Shown here piece after piece: positions 35,318 to 46,312 of a stretch of DNA of 64,000 bases. Origin of the DNA: Paraconiothyrium sp. Pb-2020 (taxonomy: Eukaryota; Ascomycota; Dothideomycetes; Pleosporales; Didymosphaeriaceae); contig JAJUBI010000001.1 in the NCBI GenBank assembly GCA_022419385.1, positions 5,332,001 through 5,396,000 on the forward strand, in the 5' to 3' direction. The stretch's first letter is position 1. Each line of letters opens with the position of its first letter. The notes below the pieces were generated by a model. It did not search any database. It was not told the DNA's origin and saw only the letters and a list, made by a program, of their open reading frames with translations. Both the position numbers and the translations under genes were made by a program.

Positions 35318-37236
35318 TCAAAACAAATCGAAATCTCTTCTCTCAATATCATCAATACGACTCTTCATCTCACCATACATCATACCATGAACATAGCATT
35401 CGCCGATATTTCGATACCGCAGAACACTCTCACTGTCTTTATGCTGGCGAAATACATATGGGACCCGGGAGCCATGAGGAATGCATACAAGATCGCCACG
35501 CTTGGTAGCTTTGGGGACGATACAGAAGTGTCTATTCTCAGTGATGCCAAACCTTCTGTCGTGGGAGGGAAGACACGCGGCGTAGAACAACTGAATGGAT
35601 CTCTTTTCGTCTGCTTCAGGGTCTTCGAGAAAGTGGAGAAATTCTTTTACTTGTCGGAGTCGGTCATGAGTACTCTGTTCTGCCATCTCCCACATATGAT
35701 TACAGCCTCTTGCTTGTATAGTATCAGCATAATCGAGCAGTATATTTTCTTCGGCCAGTGTCGAGCGTGACCGCTCCTTAGCAAATTCGATCCACTCCAC
35801 AAAGAAGAACGAATTGTCGCCACTAGCAACATAGTGGTCACAGTTACTCCTTGGAGGCAGATATTCGCTGACATCTTTAATCGTGTCAGATACAAAGCCG
35901 GTGCAGGTAATGTGCCCATCTGACACATGGCGCCAAGCACGGTCCGCGCGTACTGTATGCCATGATGTGGCGAAATTGCTTGCATTATGGTTGATGAGAA
36001 ATCGATCCGAACGCATCCGCCAGTTTGCGCTCCAGGAAGGGAGCCCCAGGAAATTGGGCTTGTCACTGTCGGCCAAAGAGAGGCTTAGAGGCTGTCCGGA
36101 CAGGAAATTGATAGTAGATGAAGCTTTTATATAGACATTTGAAGTCTGTAACTTGTAATCGACACCAGGTCTATCGTGTTCCGAATGAAGTTGTTGTCCA
36201 AAGGAGTACAGTGCGTAGACATGGTCCCTTGGGTCAGTCGTTCCAGTTGCAGAACTATGCATCACTGATAGTATGTCAGGGAGAGTAAGCGGGGTGCCGT
36301 CCATGGCATTCGGCTGTGTTGAGTGTGCGAAAGTGCTTGTCTTGCGAGTGAAAGGCCAACGACTCCGTTGTATTATAGGCAAGGATTTGTGAACCTGATA
36401 TTGACGCCGCATTGATTCGCAATATAATACGAACGAAGCCCCGGGCGATCGCAATCGTTGAATCGGTGCTAAGAATCTACAGATAAGCAAGGTTGCAGCA
36501 AACTGAGCCCATGATATGTCCTCAAACTCGTCAACTATGACGGGACATCGGGAACACACGATTTCTTGAACAATCCAGAGCCTATGAAGGGGATCAGTTT
36601 ATCTGAAAAGGTTCTTGGATGTTGTCAAACGAACTTTGTGAGATAGGTCTTACTGAGAAAAGCGTCGAGGCTGCGCCAGGCAGGATCGCTGATCAAATTC
36701 GTCGCCGCTTCGAATAAGTCGAGATCGTCTGCTGTAGGTCTATAGGAGGAGTGCATGATGTCTGTCGTCGAAAAAAGTCTAGCTATAGTTGCTTCATAGG
36801 CCTGAACAGAAGATGACATGACTTGAATGAAATTTCGAACAATATGATTGTTGTCCAGACCAAGCCAACAAAAGGTGTATCTTGCCGTCCGAAAGATATC
36901 GGGCATTCGAGTGATTGTAAGGGACTTTTCTTGCATGTCGGTTTGGTCGATACAGATTGAATCGATCCAAAACCAAGGCTGGGTTGGGCGTCGCTGGATC
37001 GCCTTTAGAAAAGAAACCAGGGTGGGCAGAATGACCATGGAAGATCCGTCGCAAATGATCGTATATCGAGGCTCTGGAGCACCCCATACGTACGAAAGAG
37101 CGATGAATGGCGGTGCATCTGTCAACTTGAAGGTTTGGAGAGTTATGTCGAGACCACGCTGGATCTTCATCAAGCGTATCTGAAAGGGCACCGATTTCAG
37201 TGGCGTATATTCGTATTGTCGAGAGTTGGCAGGCAT
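35318..37236 (-). CDS. HET-domain protein (heterokaryon incompatibility)
   Basis: Two exons, 37236-36635 and 36581-35318, give 621 aa. The HET core is plain: ALSYVWG, WIDSICIDQ, YTFCWLGLD and, across the intron, LTK/LWIVQEIVCSR. The donor is GTTCGT, a weak site, but it is the only one I found that restores the HET reading (KTYLTKLWIVQEI); the acceptor is TTCATAG. A later conserved block (TDPRDHVYALYSFG) and a C-terminal region (CTGFVSDTIKDVSEYLPP) follow the usual HET layout. HET domains have TIR-related folds and trigger incompatibility cell death when a partner STAND protein activates them. The neighbouring NACHT gene makes such partnering plausible. Confidence 0.9.
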
Positions 37237-38097
37237 ATCTGAAACGTTTTGTCTGCGTATGTGTTCAAACTATCGTTTGAATCGGGACTGGAGCCTGGTA
37301 TGAGGGGTGTTGTTGATTCCAGCCGCAGGGCGGCATGGTAAGCGACCCATTCATCCGCAACCTTCTTCACGCTGCATGGCGCATACTTTAGACGTTCTAG
37401 CCTTTCGTCTCGAGCGTCTCAGATAAGCGAAATCGCACAGCCAACAGAAGTGCAGCATGGTCGTCTGGACAATTGGGAATATGGTGAGTAACTTTCTTTC
37501 ACTATATCCATCGAGATATGAAATAACAAAGATTGTGACAGGGGATGGTGATCGCTAAAAATTCAAGATGCTGATATGGAGGAGTACCAAAACAATCTGT
37601 AGCAGTCACAGACTTATCTCTCGCTCGACCGACATTGATTCTCGTTGAGTCTCGCCGCCACAAATCGTAGTACTTCAATTCTATCGCGTTTCGAATCATG
37701 TCTTTGGTTTCTTGCCATGGAAAGCCTTATAGTGCGCCATACACACGCGCGACATGGTATATGTTTGGAAGCTGCAACACATACAATTAGAAGTCAACTC
37801 TCGCATTCATCTCTATTCCAGCCGGGTAGCGGCTCGAGGTTTCGGTCTCGATAGAGTCTTGAGAAGCGTTTTTATCTCGACCGAAGTCCGACAGTAGCTA
37901 TCTGAAGTTAGTCATCTCCTCTCGTACCCGAGTGGAGGGGAGTCTCTTGGCGCTTATTCGATGTGCAACCACAAACTGCACGACACAGTCAGCCTTATTC
38001 ACCCGGTGCTCGACGACTTCACAGGTTGGAAATCGGGCATTATGAGGTGTGAGTCTTGCGAAGTTCTTCTACATCTATTAAGCGACGTGGTATATCC
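37237..38097. other. Intergenic region
   Basis: 860 bp lie between the HET start codon and the stop of the cytochrome b5 reductase fusion. Nothing recognisable was found. Confidence 0.4.
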
Positions 38098-39407
38098 CTA
38101 AAAAGCAAACACCTGATCATCGAACTGGCTAACAGGCCTTGCCTTTTCGTACCCCAAGCTCTCCGTTATCTTCTTCATCGCACCGACCATAGGCGGCGGT
38201 CCACAAAGCAAGATCTTGACGTCTGACGCGGGTGGAGGCAACCATTTCTGCAGGCAGCATTAGCATGTCCCTTAATCTTATTCCTTCAAAAGAAGCACTC
38301 ACCTCGATCATCTCCTTCGATACAAATCCCACACCACCTGCCCATCCTTCGGGCGGGTTGTTGAGAACGTAGTTTACTCGAATGCCCTCGTCCTCTCTCA
38401 CCAACGCATCCAGCTCCTCCTTCAGCAGGATATCCTGCTCATCCACATTCGCAAAGATCAGATCAATCTGCGTCTTATCCCCCTGCACCCTCCCTCTCTT
38501 GATAGCATTTACAATCTGCAACATCGGCGTAATACCCGTACCCCCCGCAATCATTCCAAATCTCCTCACCATATTCGGAGTGTAAGTGAATGCGCCTTTT
38601 GGCCCGCGCACGCGTATCGCTTCGCCAATGTTAAGGGCGGAGACGTGCTGTGTTATGGCGCCGCCTGGGTAAGTTTTGATGAGAAGCTCGAAGAAGCCGG
38701 GCTGGTGGTCGCCGGAGATGGGGGTATAAGAGCGGACGATTTCTTTGGTGGCGCCGTCGGGTTGGAGAAGAAAAGCGCCAATGGAGATGTGTTGGCCGAT
38801 GGGAAGGCCAAATGTTGATGTGGGTGAAGGAAGGGTGAAGCGGTAGCTTTGAGAGCACAGTCGTCAGTTCAAACACATTTGGCAATTCAATTTTGCAGGG
38901 GACCCACATAGCAACATTGTGCGATATCTTCGTCTTCTTCTCCAACTTGAACTCCTGGAAGACGTCTGGTTTGAGTAATCTTATAGTGTCGACATTCACA
39001 TCTTCTTTCGTAGGTGCCTGTGTTAGGACGGCCGGCGGTGGCTCGATGCCTTCTATGACTTCGGGGTGTATTTCGATTGTGTCTATCCTCACTGCATCTT
39101 TTACATCGATGGGCTTGACGGAAAGGTCCAGAGTGCCGATCTTGAGGTCGGACAGGATGTCGTCGGCTTCTTCGGAGTGGTCGGTTGCGATGTAGGATTC
39201 TGTCGCGTCTTGCCCTGCGACTTCGAGGAGGACGTCATATCCACCGCTGTAGATATTTTAGTGGAGTTGTGAGGTAGACAGAGGAAGTAAATACGGGTGC
39301 TCTTCTACGAATGATGTCGCATCGTAGACGTTGTTATTGATGATCATGTACAGGTCCTCTTTTGTGTTGTGTAGTTGCACGTCGACGGGAGTGAGAACTT
39401 GAGTCAT
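38098..39407 (-). CDS. Cytochrome b5 / NADH-cytochrome b5 reductase fusion
   Basis: Four exons, 39407-39295, 39246-38908, 38846-38303 and 38247-38098, give 381 aa. The N-terminal cytochrome b5 domain (about 5-80) has both haem ligands: His37 in EEHPGG and His61, 24 residues apart as in classical b5. The first intron cuts through the HPGG codons. After a linker the FAD domain starts near 150 with RSYTPIS (189-195). The NADH domain has GGTGITP (252-258) and CGPPPM (from 347), ending in the usual C-terminal phenylalanine. The protein passes electrons from NADH via FAD to haem b5. No membrane anchor is seen, so a soluble reductase is likely; the acceptor is unknown. A nitrate reductase fragment is excluded because no molybdopterin domain is present. 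Confidence 0.93.
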
Positions 39408-40329
39408 GATGGGCGTGGAGTTGAGCTATAGGTATCCTGTCGCTGATGGGAGGCTGTGCTGTGGTCCCAGAAATCACTCAGCACTTGAGAGATTGGGAGA
39501 CCGGAGGGTAGTTGATATCAAGTATAGACTGAAATCCAAGTGGGACAATCGAATTTTTGAAGGGGCCAGGAATAAGGCCTCGTACCGACGTCGCAGCGGA
39601 CACCAAGCACAGACGAGCCTGGTATCTACCCCACGTTCTCGCATAGAATTAGATACCTTATCCATATCACTAGGAAGATGCTACAATTGCACGAATGTTA
39701 TTCGCAATTGAGTGCGTCCCGTGCGTCCCGTGACTTTCCAGTGTTTGCGATTGTGTAAAACTCGTAATCGCTTGCCTATTTTGAAAAACTAAAAGCGACT
39801 AATCAGTGTTTTGGCGTATCAAAAGTGAATGTGGGGTCCCCGCGTGGTACATAAGCGGGCCGTTAACAGGAGGTTCGCCTTGTTTATCCCAATGTGGCAG
39901 AGTAGAACCGACGAATCTTCGGTTTGGCCACATGGTTGATTTCGCGTGCTGGTAGTCGTGTTCGTTATCAGACGGAGATAAGATTGGTATTGGTGATTGG
40001 ACCTCATGACTGAGAATTGAAAATTGTGCGCGTGAGAGGGAATTCTTATCTTGTCAATGCGCTGTCGAAATGGGTCGAAGTGGATACAGATAGCACACTC
40101 ACGGAAGTCTTGCAGTGGGACATGAAAGATCCACCCTGTCAACCAGCGATAACGCGTTACATGTTGTCAATGCCCAGTAAAGAGGGCGCCGAGAACTCCA
40201 AGTCATGCTCCTTTCCCCAAAAACGCCGCCAATCAGTATCCAAACTCCACCTATGCAACCCGCTCGCTAATAGACAAGATATTACAATTACACTGCACCT
40301 AATCAGGCGCCGCTGGATCCCTGAGGGCA
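39408..40329. other. Intergenic region
   Basis: This 922-bp region lies upstream of the cytochrome b5 fusion and downstream of the CDC16 stop. It contains a small 9-bp tandem unit (GTGCGTCCC twice, near 39712-39729). No gene is supported. Confidence 0.4.
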
Positions 40330-42279
40330 CTATCCATCAGAGTCGACAGCCATGCTTGTTTCCTCTAGCGCACTCAGGTCTTCCATAGGGACATTTCTTC
40401 TCCTCCGGCTCCTACCTGCCACTTTGTTCTGCTGAATCTCCCTAAGCCTACCACCGAGCAAGCGTTCCACCTCCTCAATCTCTTCGTCACTGCCTTCACC
40501 ACCCATGCTTTGCTCGCTACCAATAGTTTTGTCCACGCCCGCGAAATTCGCGTCGTCTTCGTTGGCTTCGAGTGCACGATTGAGCAAATCTGTGGCCATA
40601 GGATCCTGGGGTGCCACTGCGAGCGCTTCATGGAACGCTGTGACAGCGTCCCAAGTTCTCCCAAGCTCAAGCAGCACAAGTCCTTTCGATGAGAACACAG
40701 AAGCATCTTTAACCCCATGGCGCAAAACGTCTTCGAAGGTTTGTAGTGCTTCTTCTAATTGACCGTCGCGGCGGAGAGCGTGCCCAAGATTCGTGCGGAT
40801 AGGGATGAGGGACGAGATGTCGGCGTTGTTCTGTTCGCTGATGGCAAGGGCGCGGCGGAACAAGGAAATGGCATTGGCGAGATGGTCCTCGTGGTAGAAT
40901 ACGGCGCCCATTTCGTTGAGCAAGAGCGGGTCGGTAGAGCAGAGCTGGTATGCAGTATCGAGATATTCGTGTGCAAGTGTCATGTTATTGAGCTGTAGGT
41001 TCTGCATACCCAGGAAGAGTTGCGGAAGGTGAGTGCCCTGGAACAGCCGCGCGGCAGTGGAATATGCCGAAATGGCTTGATCGTGTTCGCCCTCTTCAGC
41101 AAACGTGTGCGCAAAGCCTATCCAAGCAGGTCCAAAATGCGGATCCATGACCGAAGCTTTGGAGAAGTATCTACGTGCTTCGGCGATGCGGTGTGTTGCG
41201 AGATAGTATATGCCCACAGCATGCCAGGTGCATGGCTCCGAAGGATGTGTATCTGTCAGCTCGTGCGCAAGCAGAAACAGAACGTTACGCTGCTGGAGCT
41301 CGTACAACGAAGCGAGATGCACTGGTAGTATTGCGAAGTTATACTTATCGTCCCTAAGGACAGATGAGGTCAGCTCGAGAGCTTCACGGAAGCGGCAATT
41401 CGTGTAGCGCTGTTCGGCTTTGGCAAGGATGATGTCGGGGTTGTCAGCGAGTTTGTAGTGTGTCGTCAGCTGTTCGACAGCCTCTTCGAACTCAGTCGGT
41501 CGCGAATACTTGGACAAGCGCGTTGTATACAAAGTCTTGGTGAACTCTGCGGCCTCTTGCGAAAGCGAAGGGTTATTGGGGACGCTGATGGTATCGAAAT
41601 TGAGTGAATCGAGGAACTTCCACTCTTCGGTAGGAGACATGAGCGAGTTGGTCATGAGGGCATCGAAAGCTTCAAAGCACTGTACGTCGATTTGGCAGGC
41701 CGTCTTGTAACACTCTTTGGCCCGGTCGAACGCATTCTGTTTGGCAAAGCAAAGACCGCGCAGATAGCACATACCCGCCTCTGACTTGATATTATTAACG
41801 TCTTCCCTGTCGCGCTCCTCGCTCGTCGGGACTCGTTCTGAACGCGAGCCATGTTTATTGTGCCGTGCGCCTGCCCGAGTGTTTACATCGACGTGTCGTA
41901 GCTTTTGACGTGCGCTACCTGGTGCCGTTATGAGATGGGTGGGGTTTTTGTCGCCCAGTATCGCCAATGCCTCCTCTGTCTTCCCTAGCTTGATTGCGCA
42001 GTGGGCTGCAAGATACCGGCATTGCGCGTTGCGGTCGATCAGGTTACCACGAGCGAGGAACGACTGCGCACGATTGTAGTTGCCCGTATTGAAGTGGATC
42101 TGCGCCAGATAAAATGAGTCTTGGTCGTCTCCTATATAGCGTTATTAGCGAGAAGTGTACATCTACATCCTTGACCGCATACCTGTGAGGGCGAGCAGCT
42201 TGTCGGCAACAAAAATGGCTGTCTCGTACTGATGTTTGTTGACGGCGTCCTGCCGCCATTCGCGCAAGAATTTGTCCAT
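40330..42279 (-). CDS. CDC16: Anaphase-promoting complex subunit Cdc16/Apc6 (TPR protein)
   Basis: Two exons, 42279-42183 and 42131-40330, give 632 aa; the phase-1 join reads LLALT/GDDQDSFYLAQ. The protein is an array of TPR helices from the N-terminus (FLREWRQDAV) to about residue 550, with Cdc16/Cut9 signatures such as CYKTACQIDVQCFEAFDAL and WHAVGIYYLATHRIAEARRY. An acidic linker (GSDEEIEEVERLLGG) and a basic RRRR patch close the protein. As an APC/C scaffold subunit it supports ubiquitylation of cyclins and securin in the nucleus. The gene is divergent from YJU2 with a 552-bp shared upstream region. Confidence 0.94.
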
Positions 42280-42831
42280 TGGATGAAGACTATGTCCAAA
42301 ACATCAGTAAGAAATTGTGGGGGGCATAAAGGAGCGGATGATGCAATGTTTGTGCAGCGCCGGACGCGGTGAGCTCGACCGCGCCTGGCGTTCGCGTGGG
42401 CACGAGGCGGGGCTGGCACGTGACGTATGAGTGCCAAGCATTGCCGCTAAGGAAACGGCGACCGCCTGTGACTTTCTGCCGCATCCTCTTCTACCTTACA
42501 ATTATCCAAATTTAGCCAGGACACTTCACGCATTGAGACAACGACCCGTTAATCGAACCGTCTCGACTCCATCGCCACTGCAGGTTCTGCAGCTTAAGTG
42601 GACGGAGTTCAGCACTCCAAGACAGTGACCTCTGCTTTACTAAGAGGATCACGTGATATCGAACTCCGAACGTGGGTGCCTTCCATCGCGGGCTTTCGAA
42701 CCGCCACACGAAACTTAATCAGCCTTCAACAGCTGGATTTAGCATCCCGTGATTTTTGCATTGCGACACAGCACTTGCCTGCATAGGACACCCCACATCA
42801 CCACACAAGATACTCTCTCACAACCGCCACC
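42280..42831. promoter_or_regulatory. Bidirectional promoter region between CDC16 and YJU2, with two E-boxes
   Basis: This 552-bp divergent interval contains CACGTG at 42417-42422, fused to a CRE-like TGACGTA (42421-42427). A 10-bp palindrome ATCACGTGAT lies at 42648-42657. CACGTG is the core of Cbf1/bHLH sites and TGACGTA resembles bZIP/ATF sites. Their use here is inferred, not shown. Confidence 0.45.
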
Positions 42832-43695
42832 ATGTCAGAACGTAAAGTCCTCAGCAAATACTACCCCCCCGACTTCGACCCTTCTAAGATAACGCGTACT
42901 CGCGGCCCCAAGCAAGCCGGTCCCAAAGTCCAAACCGTCCGCCTTATGGCCCCCTTCTCCATGAAATGCACCTCGTGCGGCGAATTCATATACAAAGGGC
43001 GCAAGTTCAACGCGCGCAAAGAAACCACCGATGAGAAGTACTACCAGATTGCCATTTTCCGGTTCTACATCCGCTGCACGAGATGCTCGGCTGAGATCAC
43101 CTTCAAGACGGATCCCAAGAACATGGATTATGAGTGTGAGAGAGGTGCAAAGAGGAATTTTGAGCCGTGGAGAGAGGCAAAATTGGCTGAGGAGACGGAG
43201 GAGCAGAGGTTGGATCGTTTAGAGAGGGAAGAAGCGGAGAGGGATGCGATGAAGGAGTTGGAGACCAAGGTGCTGGATGCTAAGCAGGAAATGGCTATTG
43301 CCGATGCGTTGGACGAGATTCGGTCAAGAAATGCGAGGATTGAACGGGCGGAAAAGGAGGGGAAGAAGGCGGAAGTTACAGTCGTGGATGTTGACGAGGC
43401 GCGGAGGAGACAAGAGGAAGAAGATGCAGAGGCAGCGAGGAAGGCATTCGAGGGACGGAGTATGCCAGATATCGGCGAAGAGGAGATAGCAGAGGAGGAA
43501 ATGGATGATGCGCCTGCAGAAGTTCCCGTGGTGGCTTTCACGAAGAAGCCAAAGGAGAAGAAGGACTTCGGTGCTGCCTTGGGTATCAAGAAGAAGGACT
43601 CTGGCGCGGTATCGGGTACCAGACAGGCTCCCGTACCCGCGCCAGCACCTGTTTCGACTGGGTTGTTGGCGGGTTATGACAGCGACGATGATTGA
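42832..43695 (+). CDS. YJU2: Pre-mRNA splicing factor YJU2 (CWC16 family)
   Basis: A single exon encodes 287 aa. The start MSERKVLSKYYPPDFDPSKI is the near-invariant Yju2/CCDC94 N-terminus that reaches into the spliceosome active site. A zinc-binding module follows, with CTSCGEFIYKGRKFNARKE and IRCTRCSAEITFKTDP. Residues about 120-210 are a charged helix, and the C-terminus is acidic and Lys-rich, ending GLLAGYDSDDD as in many orthologues. The protein binds the branch-site region after Prp2 action and promotes the first transesterification in the nucleus. It shares a promoter region with CDC16. Confidence 0.96.
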   Translation: MSERKVLSKYYPPDFDPSKITRTRGPKQAGPKVQTVRLMAPFSMKCTSCGEFIYKGRKFNARKETTDEKYYQIAIFRFYIRCTRCSAEITFKTDPKNMDYECERGAKRNFEPWREAKLAEETEEQRLDRLEREEAERDAMKELETKVLDAKQEMAIADALDEIRSRNARIERAEKEGKKAEVTVVDVDEARRRQEEEDAEAARKAFEGRSMPDIGEEEIAEEEMDDAPAEVPVVAFTKKPKEKKDFGAALGIKKKDSGAVSGTRQAPVPAPAPVSTGLLAGYDSDDD

Positions 43696-44633
43696 TGCTG
43701 ATCTGGACCGGCTTCACATATGAGGATCTAGCGCCTGTCATATATAGTAGACTTGATATCCACCTTTGTCCAATACTTTCTAGCCTACTTGCGTTCCTAC
43801 AAGGATCCCAATTTCGTTTCTCCCTGTTCAACCAAATCCTCATGGGTCCCCTTCCACTTCGGCATCTCAAATCCTAATCCCTTTCCCATTCTCTCCTCCC
43901 AACCAGGGTAGAACGAAAGTTTCGCGGCTGCTATGCTCAAAACAGTGTTGTACATGGTCAAGGGCGACTGCCACTTTTGGCTCACAAACGACCTGAAGAG
44001 GTTCTGTTACGAGTCGAACGCCGAAAAGATGAGACATACTACTTAGAGCTGGACCAGGCAGGGAGATGCCTCCATCTTGGCAGCATTTCTGAATGTAGAA
44101 GCCAGTAAGAAAGTTGCACTGAGTGACTGAAGGCAGATGCTCGGTTGAGCCACCTCAAACGATGCGGCGCTGTAAGTAGCAGGGGCTACTTTGTAAGGCG
44201 GTCATATGCGGGGTAGGGACAAGGAGGAAAGCGATCGGGTCCGCACTATAAGAGAGTCTATGCCCAAGCTAAGTACTTACCATCGTCAGATCAGAGGTGG
44301 CTCCTTTTCTGCGACTTTCCGTGTCATCCCGTATCTGCCCATGTGGACGTTGCATCTTGGGAATAAGCATCTCGACAACGATGTAGCAGGGCCTGGCATT
44401 CTGTCTTGGTGACGGTTGTTTGTATGCTTTGTAAAGGAGAGGATTCCCTGGCAAACAGAAGTCGGCGAGTTTCCTATTGGGGAACGCTGACTCGCTCCCG
44501 CAACTTCCGTGAACCGAGGCATGTACCCCAGCTCGCTACTTTCTCAGCTATATGCTCGGACATCTTCCCACAATGTTACCAAACACCACTGGGCCGCCTC
44601 GAACCAAGCAACGAATGCGAGAACTGTTCTGCC
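43696..44633. other. Intergenic region
   Basis: This lies between the YJU2 stop and the acyl-CoA dehydrogenase start. The reading frame of the next gene is open back to about 44400, but the upstream part lacks family sequence. Nothing else is seen. Confidence 0.4.
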
Positions 44634-45978
44634 ATGCCGTCCGACATGAGAACAAAGACTGTCATCGATGGACCGCCCTGGAGTGAGCCGTCGTGGCTCA
44701 CTCTTCCGTCACCCTATTACGACGGTTCGCACAGAACTTTGCGCGACACATTGCGTGCTTATTACGACGATAATGTCAAACCCTATATGCTAGAATGGGA
44801 GGAACAAGGTGACGTTCCGAATCATGTAAGGCTGGAGCATGCGCGTACCGGTCAACCGTTTGCAGACGTACCAGAGCCGTATAGACCAGCGGACATTCCT
44901 GGGCCTGCGGGCATTTCAGTGAAAAACTTGGACGTGTTTCACCTTATGATCATGACGGATGAAGGAAGTCGCATTGAGGGAGGCGTGGGCACGGCAATGG
45001 CAGGTGCATCTGTCATTGGGGTGCCACCAATTGTGCACTACGGGACAGAGGAGCAGAAGAAGAAGTGGCTTCCAGGCCTATTTAGTTGGGAAACGTCTTT
45101 CTGTCTGGGTATCACAGAGCCGAGTGGTGGTGTGAGTGCTCATTTATACATAGTTTCAACTCGCTAATCACAAGCAGTCGGATGTCGCCAACATCCAAAC
45201 CACAGCCGTGAAGAGCAAGGACGGCAGTCATTACATCGTCAATGGATACAAGAAGTGGATTACTGGTATGCCATGGGCGACACATATGACCACGGCGGTG
45301 CGTACCGGAGGCGATGGCGCGAAAGGCATCTCCGTTCTTGTCATTCCCGCCTCCTCACAAGGTTTCTCTCATCGCCGCATACCGAACAGTGGCCAGAAGG
45401 CTGGTGGTGCCAGCTTTGTTGAGCTAGACAACGTATACGTCCCCATAGAAAATCTGATTGGGAGGGAAAACGAAGGCTTCCGCATCATCATGAAGAACTT
45501 CAACAAGGAGCGATTCATCATGTCAGTTGGTAGCAATCGCAAAGCTCGCACCTGCCTCTCCCATTCCTTTGAGTACGCAGTCCAGCGACATACCTTCGGT
45601 AAACCCCTTATTTCCAATCAGATCATCTCCCACAAGCTGGCCACGCTCGGACGGTATGTTGAGTCACACTGGGCCTGGCTTGAACAAATTGCATATCAGA
45701 TCCAACAGTCGCCACTCGGGTGGCAAGATCCAGAGATTGCAGGACAGATTGCACTATCCAAAGTGCACGGCGGGCGTATTCTAGAGATGGCCAACCGTGA
45801 AGCGCAGCAGATTTTCGGCGGTGCGGGCTATCAGAGAGGTGGTCCTGGAGCAGTGGTGGAACAGATCAGTCGAGATCTGAGGATGATGGTTGTTGGCGGT
45901 GGCAGTGAAGAAATTATTGCCGATCTAGCTGTGAGACAGGAAACAGCGCTGGCTAGAAAGAGGGGTTGGAAGCTTTGA
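44634..45978 (+). CDS. Acyl-CoA dehydrogenase family flavoprotein
   Basis: Two exons, 44634-45131 and 45178-45978, give 432 aa. The chosen ATG gives the start seen in fungal members; an earlier in-frame extension (from 44406) lacks homology. The N-terminal helical domain (LRDTLRAYYDDNVKPYMLEWEE) is followed by the mid-domain FAD motifs (CLGITEPSGG/SDVANIQTTA) and KWITGMPWATH. The C-terminal helices hold FGKPLISNQIISHKLA and IFGGAGYQRGGPGAVVEQI. These enzymes make alpha-beta double bonds in acyl-CoA esters with FAD. No mitochondrial presequence or C-terminal SKL is seen, so location and substrate are open. The single intron sits just after the flavin-contact GG. Confidence 0.92.
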
Positions 45979-46308
45979 GCGTGCGTTGGGTATGTGCTCA
46001 AATGCAAGCTGGATGCATCCCGCGTTGGCGTTCCTACCGTGGCTAAAGTGCTCATTGCGTAAATCTTGTGCATTCTGGGCACTCGACGGGGAAGATACGA
46101 AGGTCGAACTTCCGAGGTTGTCCGTCACGCGTTGAGGTCGAGGTTACACTGCATCAGGCAGGCTTGGGTTGCAGGGAAGGAAGGATCGTCGAAGTACAGC
46201 TTCCTAATGCAGGAGCTAGGTTGGCGCTACCACTTTCCATAACCCTCCCTGGGACCTCCACATAACAACAATGCAGGCGCCTCAAACAACTCGACAGAGA
46301 GTCTTGCT
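45979..46308. other. Promoter and leader of the GH2 gene
   Basis: This 330-bp region separates the acyl-CoA dehydrogenase stop from the GH2 start. It includes the short upstream reading frame described separately. No TATA is obvious. Confidence 0.4.
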
Positions 46309-46312
46309 ATGA
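46271..46312 (+). promoter_or_regulatory. Upstream ORF overlapping the GH2 start codon
   Basis: An ATG in the context ACAACAATGC opens a 13-codon frame that ends in TGA at 46310-46312. That stop overlaps the main start codon (46309-46311) in the arrangement ATGA. If the leader is transcribed from upstream, ribosomes would reach the stop exactly at the enzyme's start, which could allow termination-reinitiation or restrain translation. The peptide itself shows no features. Confidence 0.5.

Noticed and set aside
38098..39407. Nitrate reductase fragment
   Set aside because: The gene is complete with a start codon, cytochrome b5 and FAD/NADH domains; there is no molybdopterin domain before it.
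44406..44633. N-terminal extension of the acyl-CoA dehydrogenase
   Set aside because: The frame is open but the extra 76 residues show no family sequence or targeting signal. The ATG at 44634 gives the normal start.
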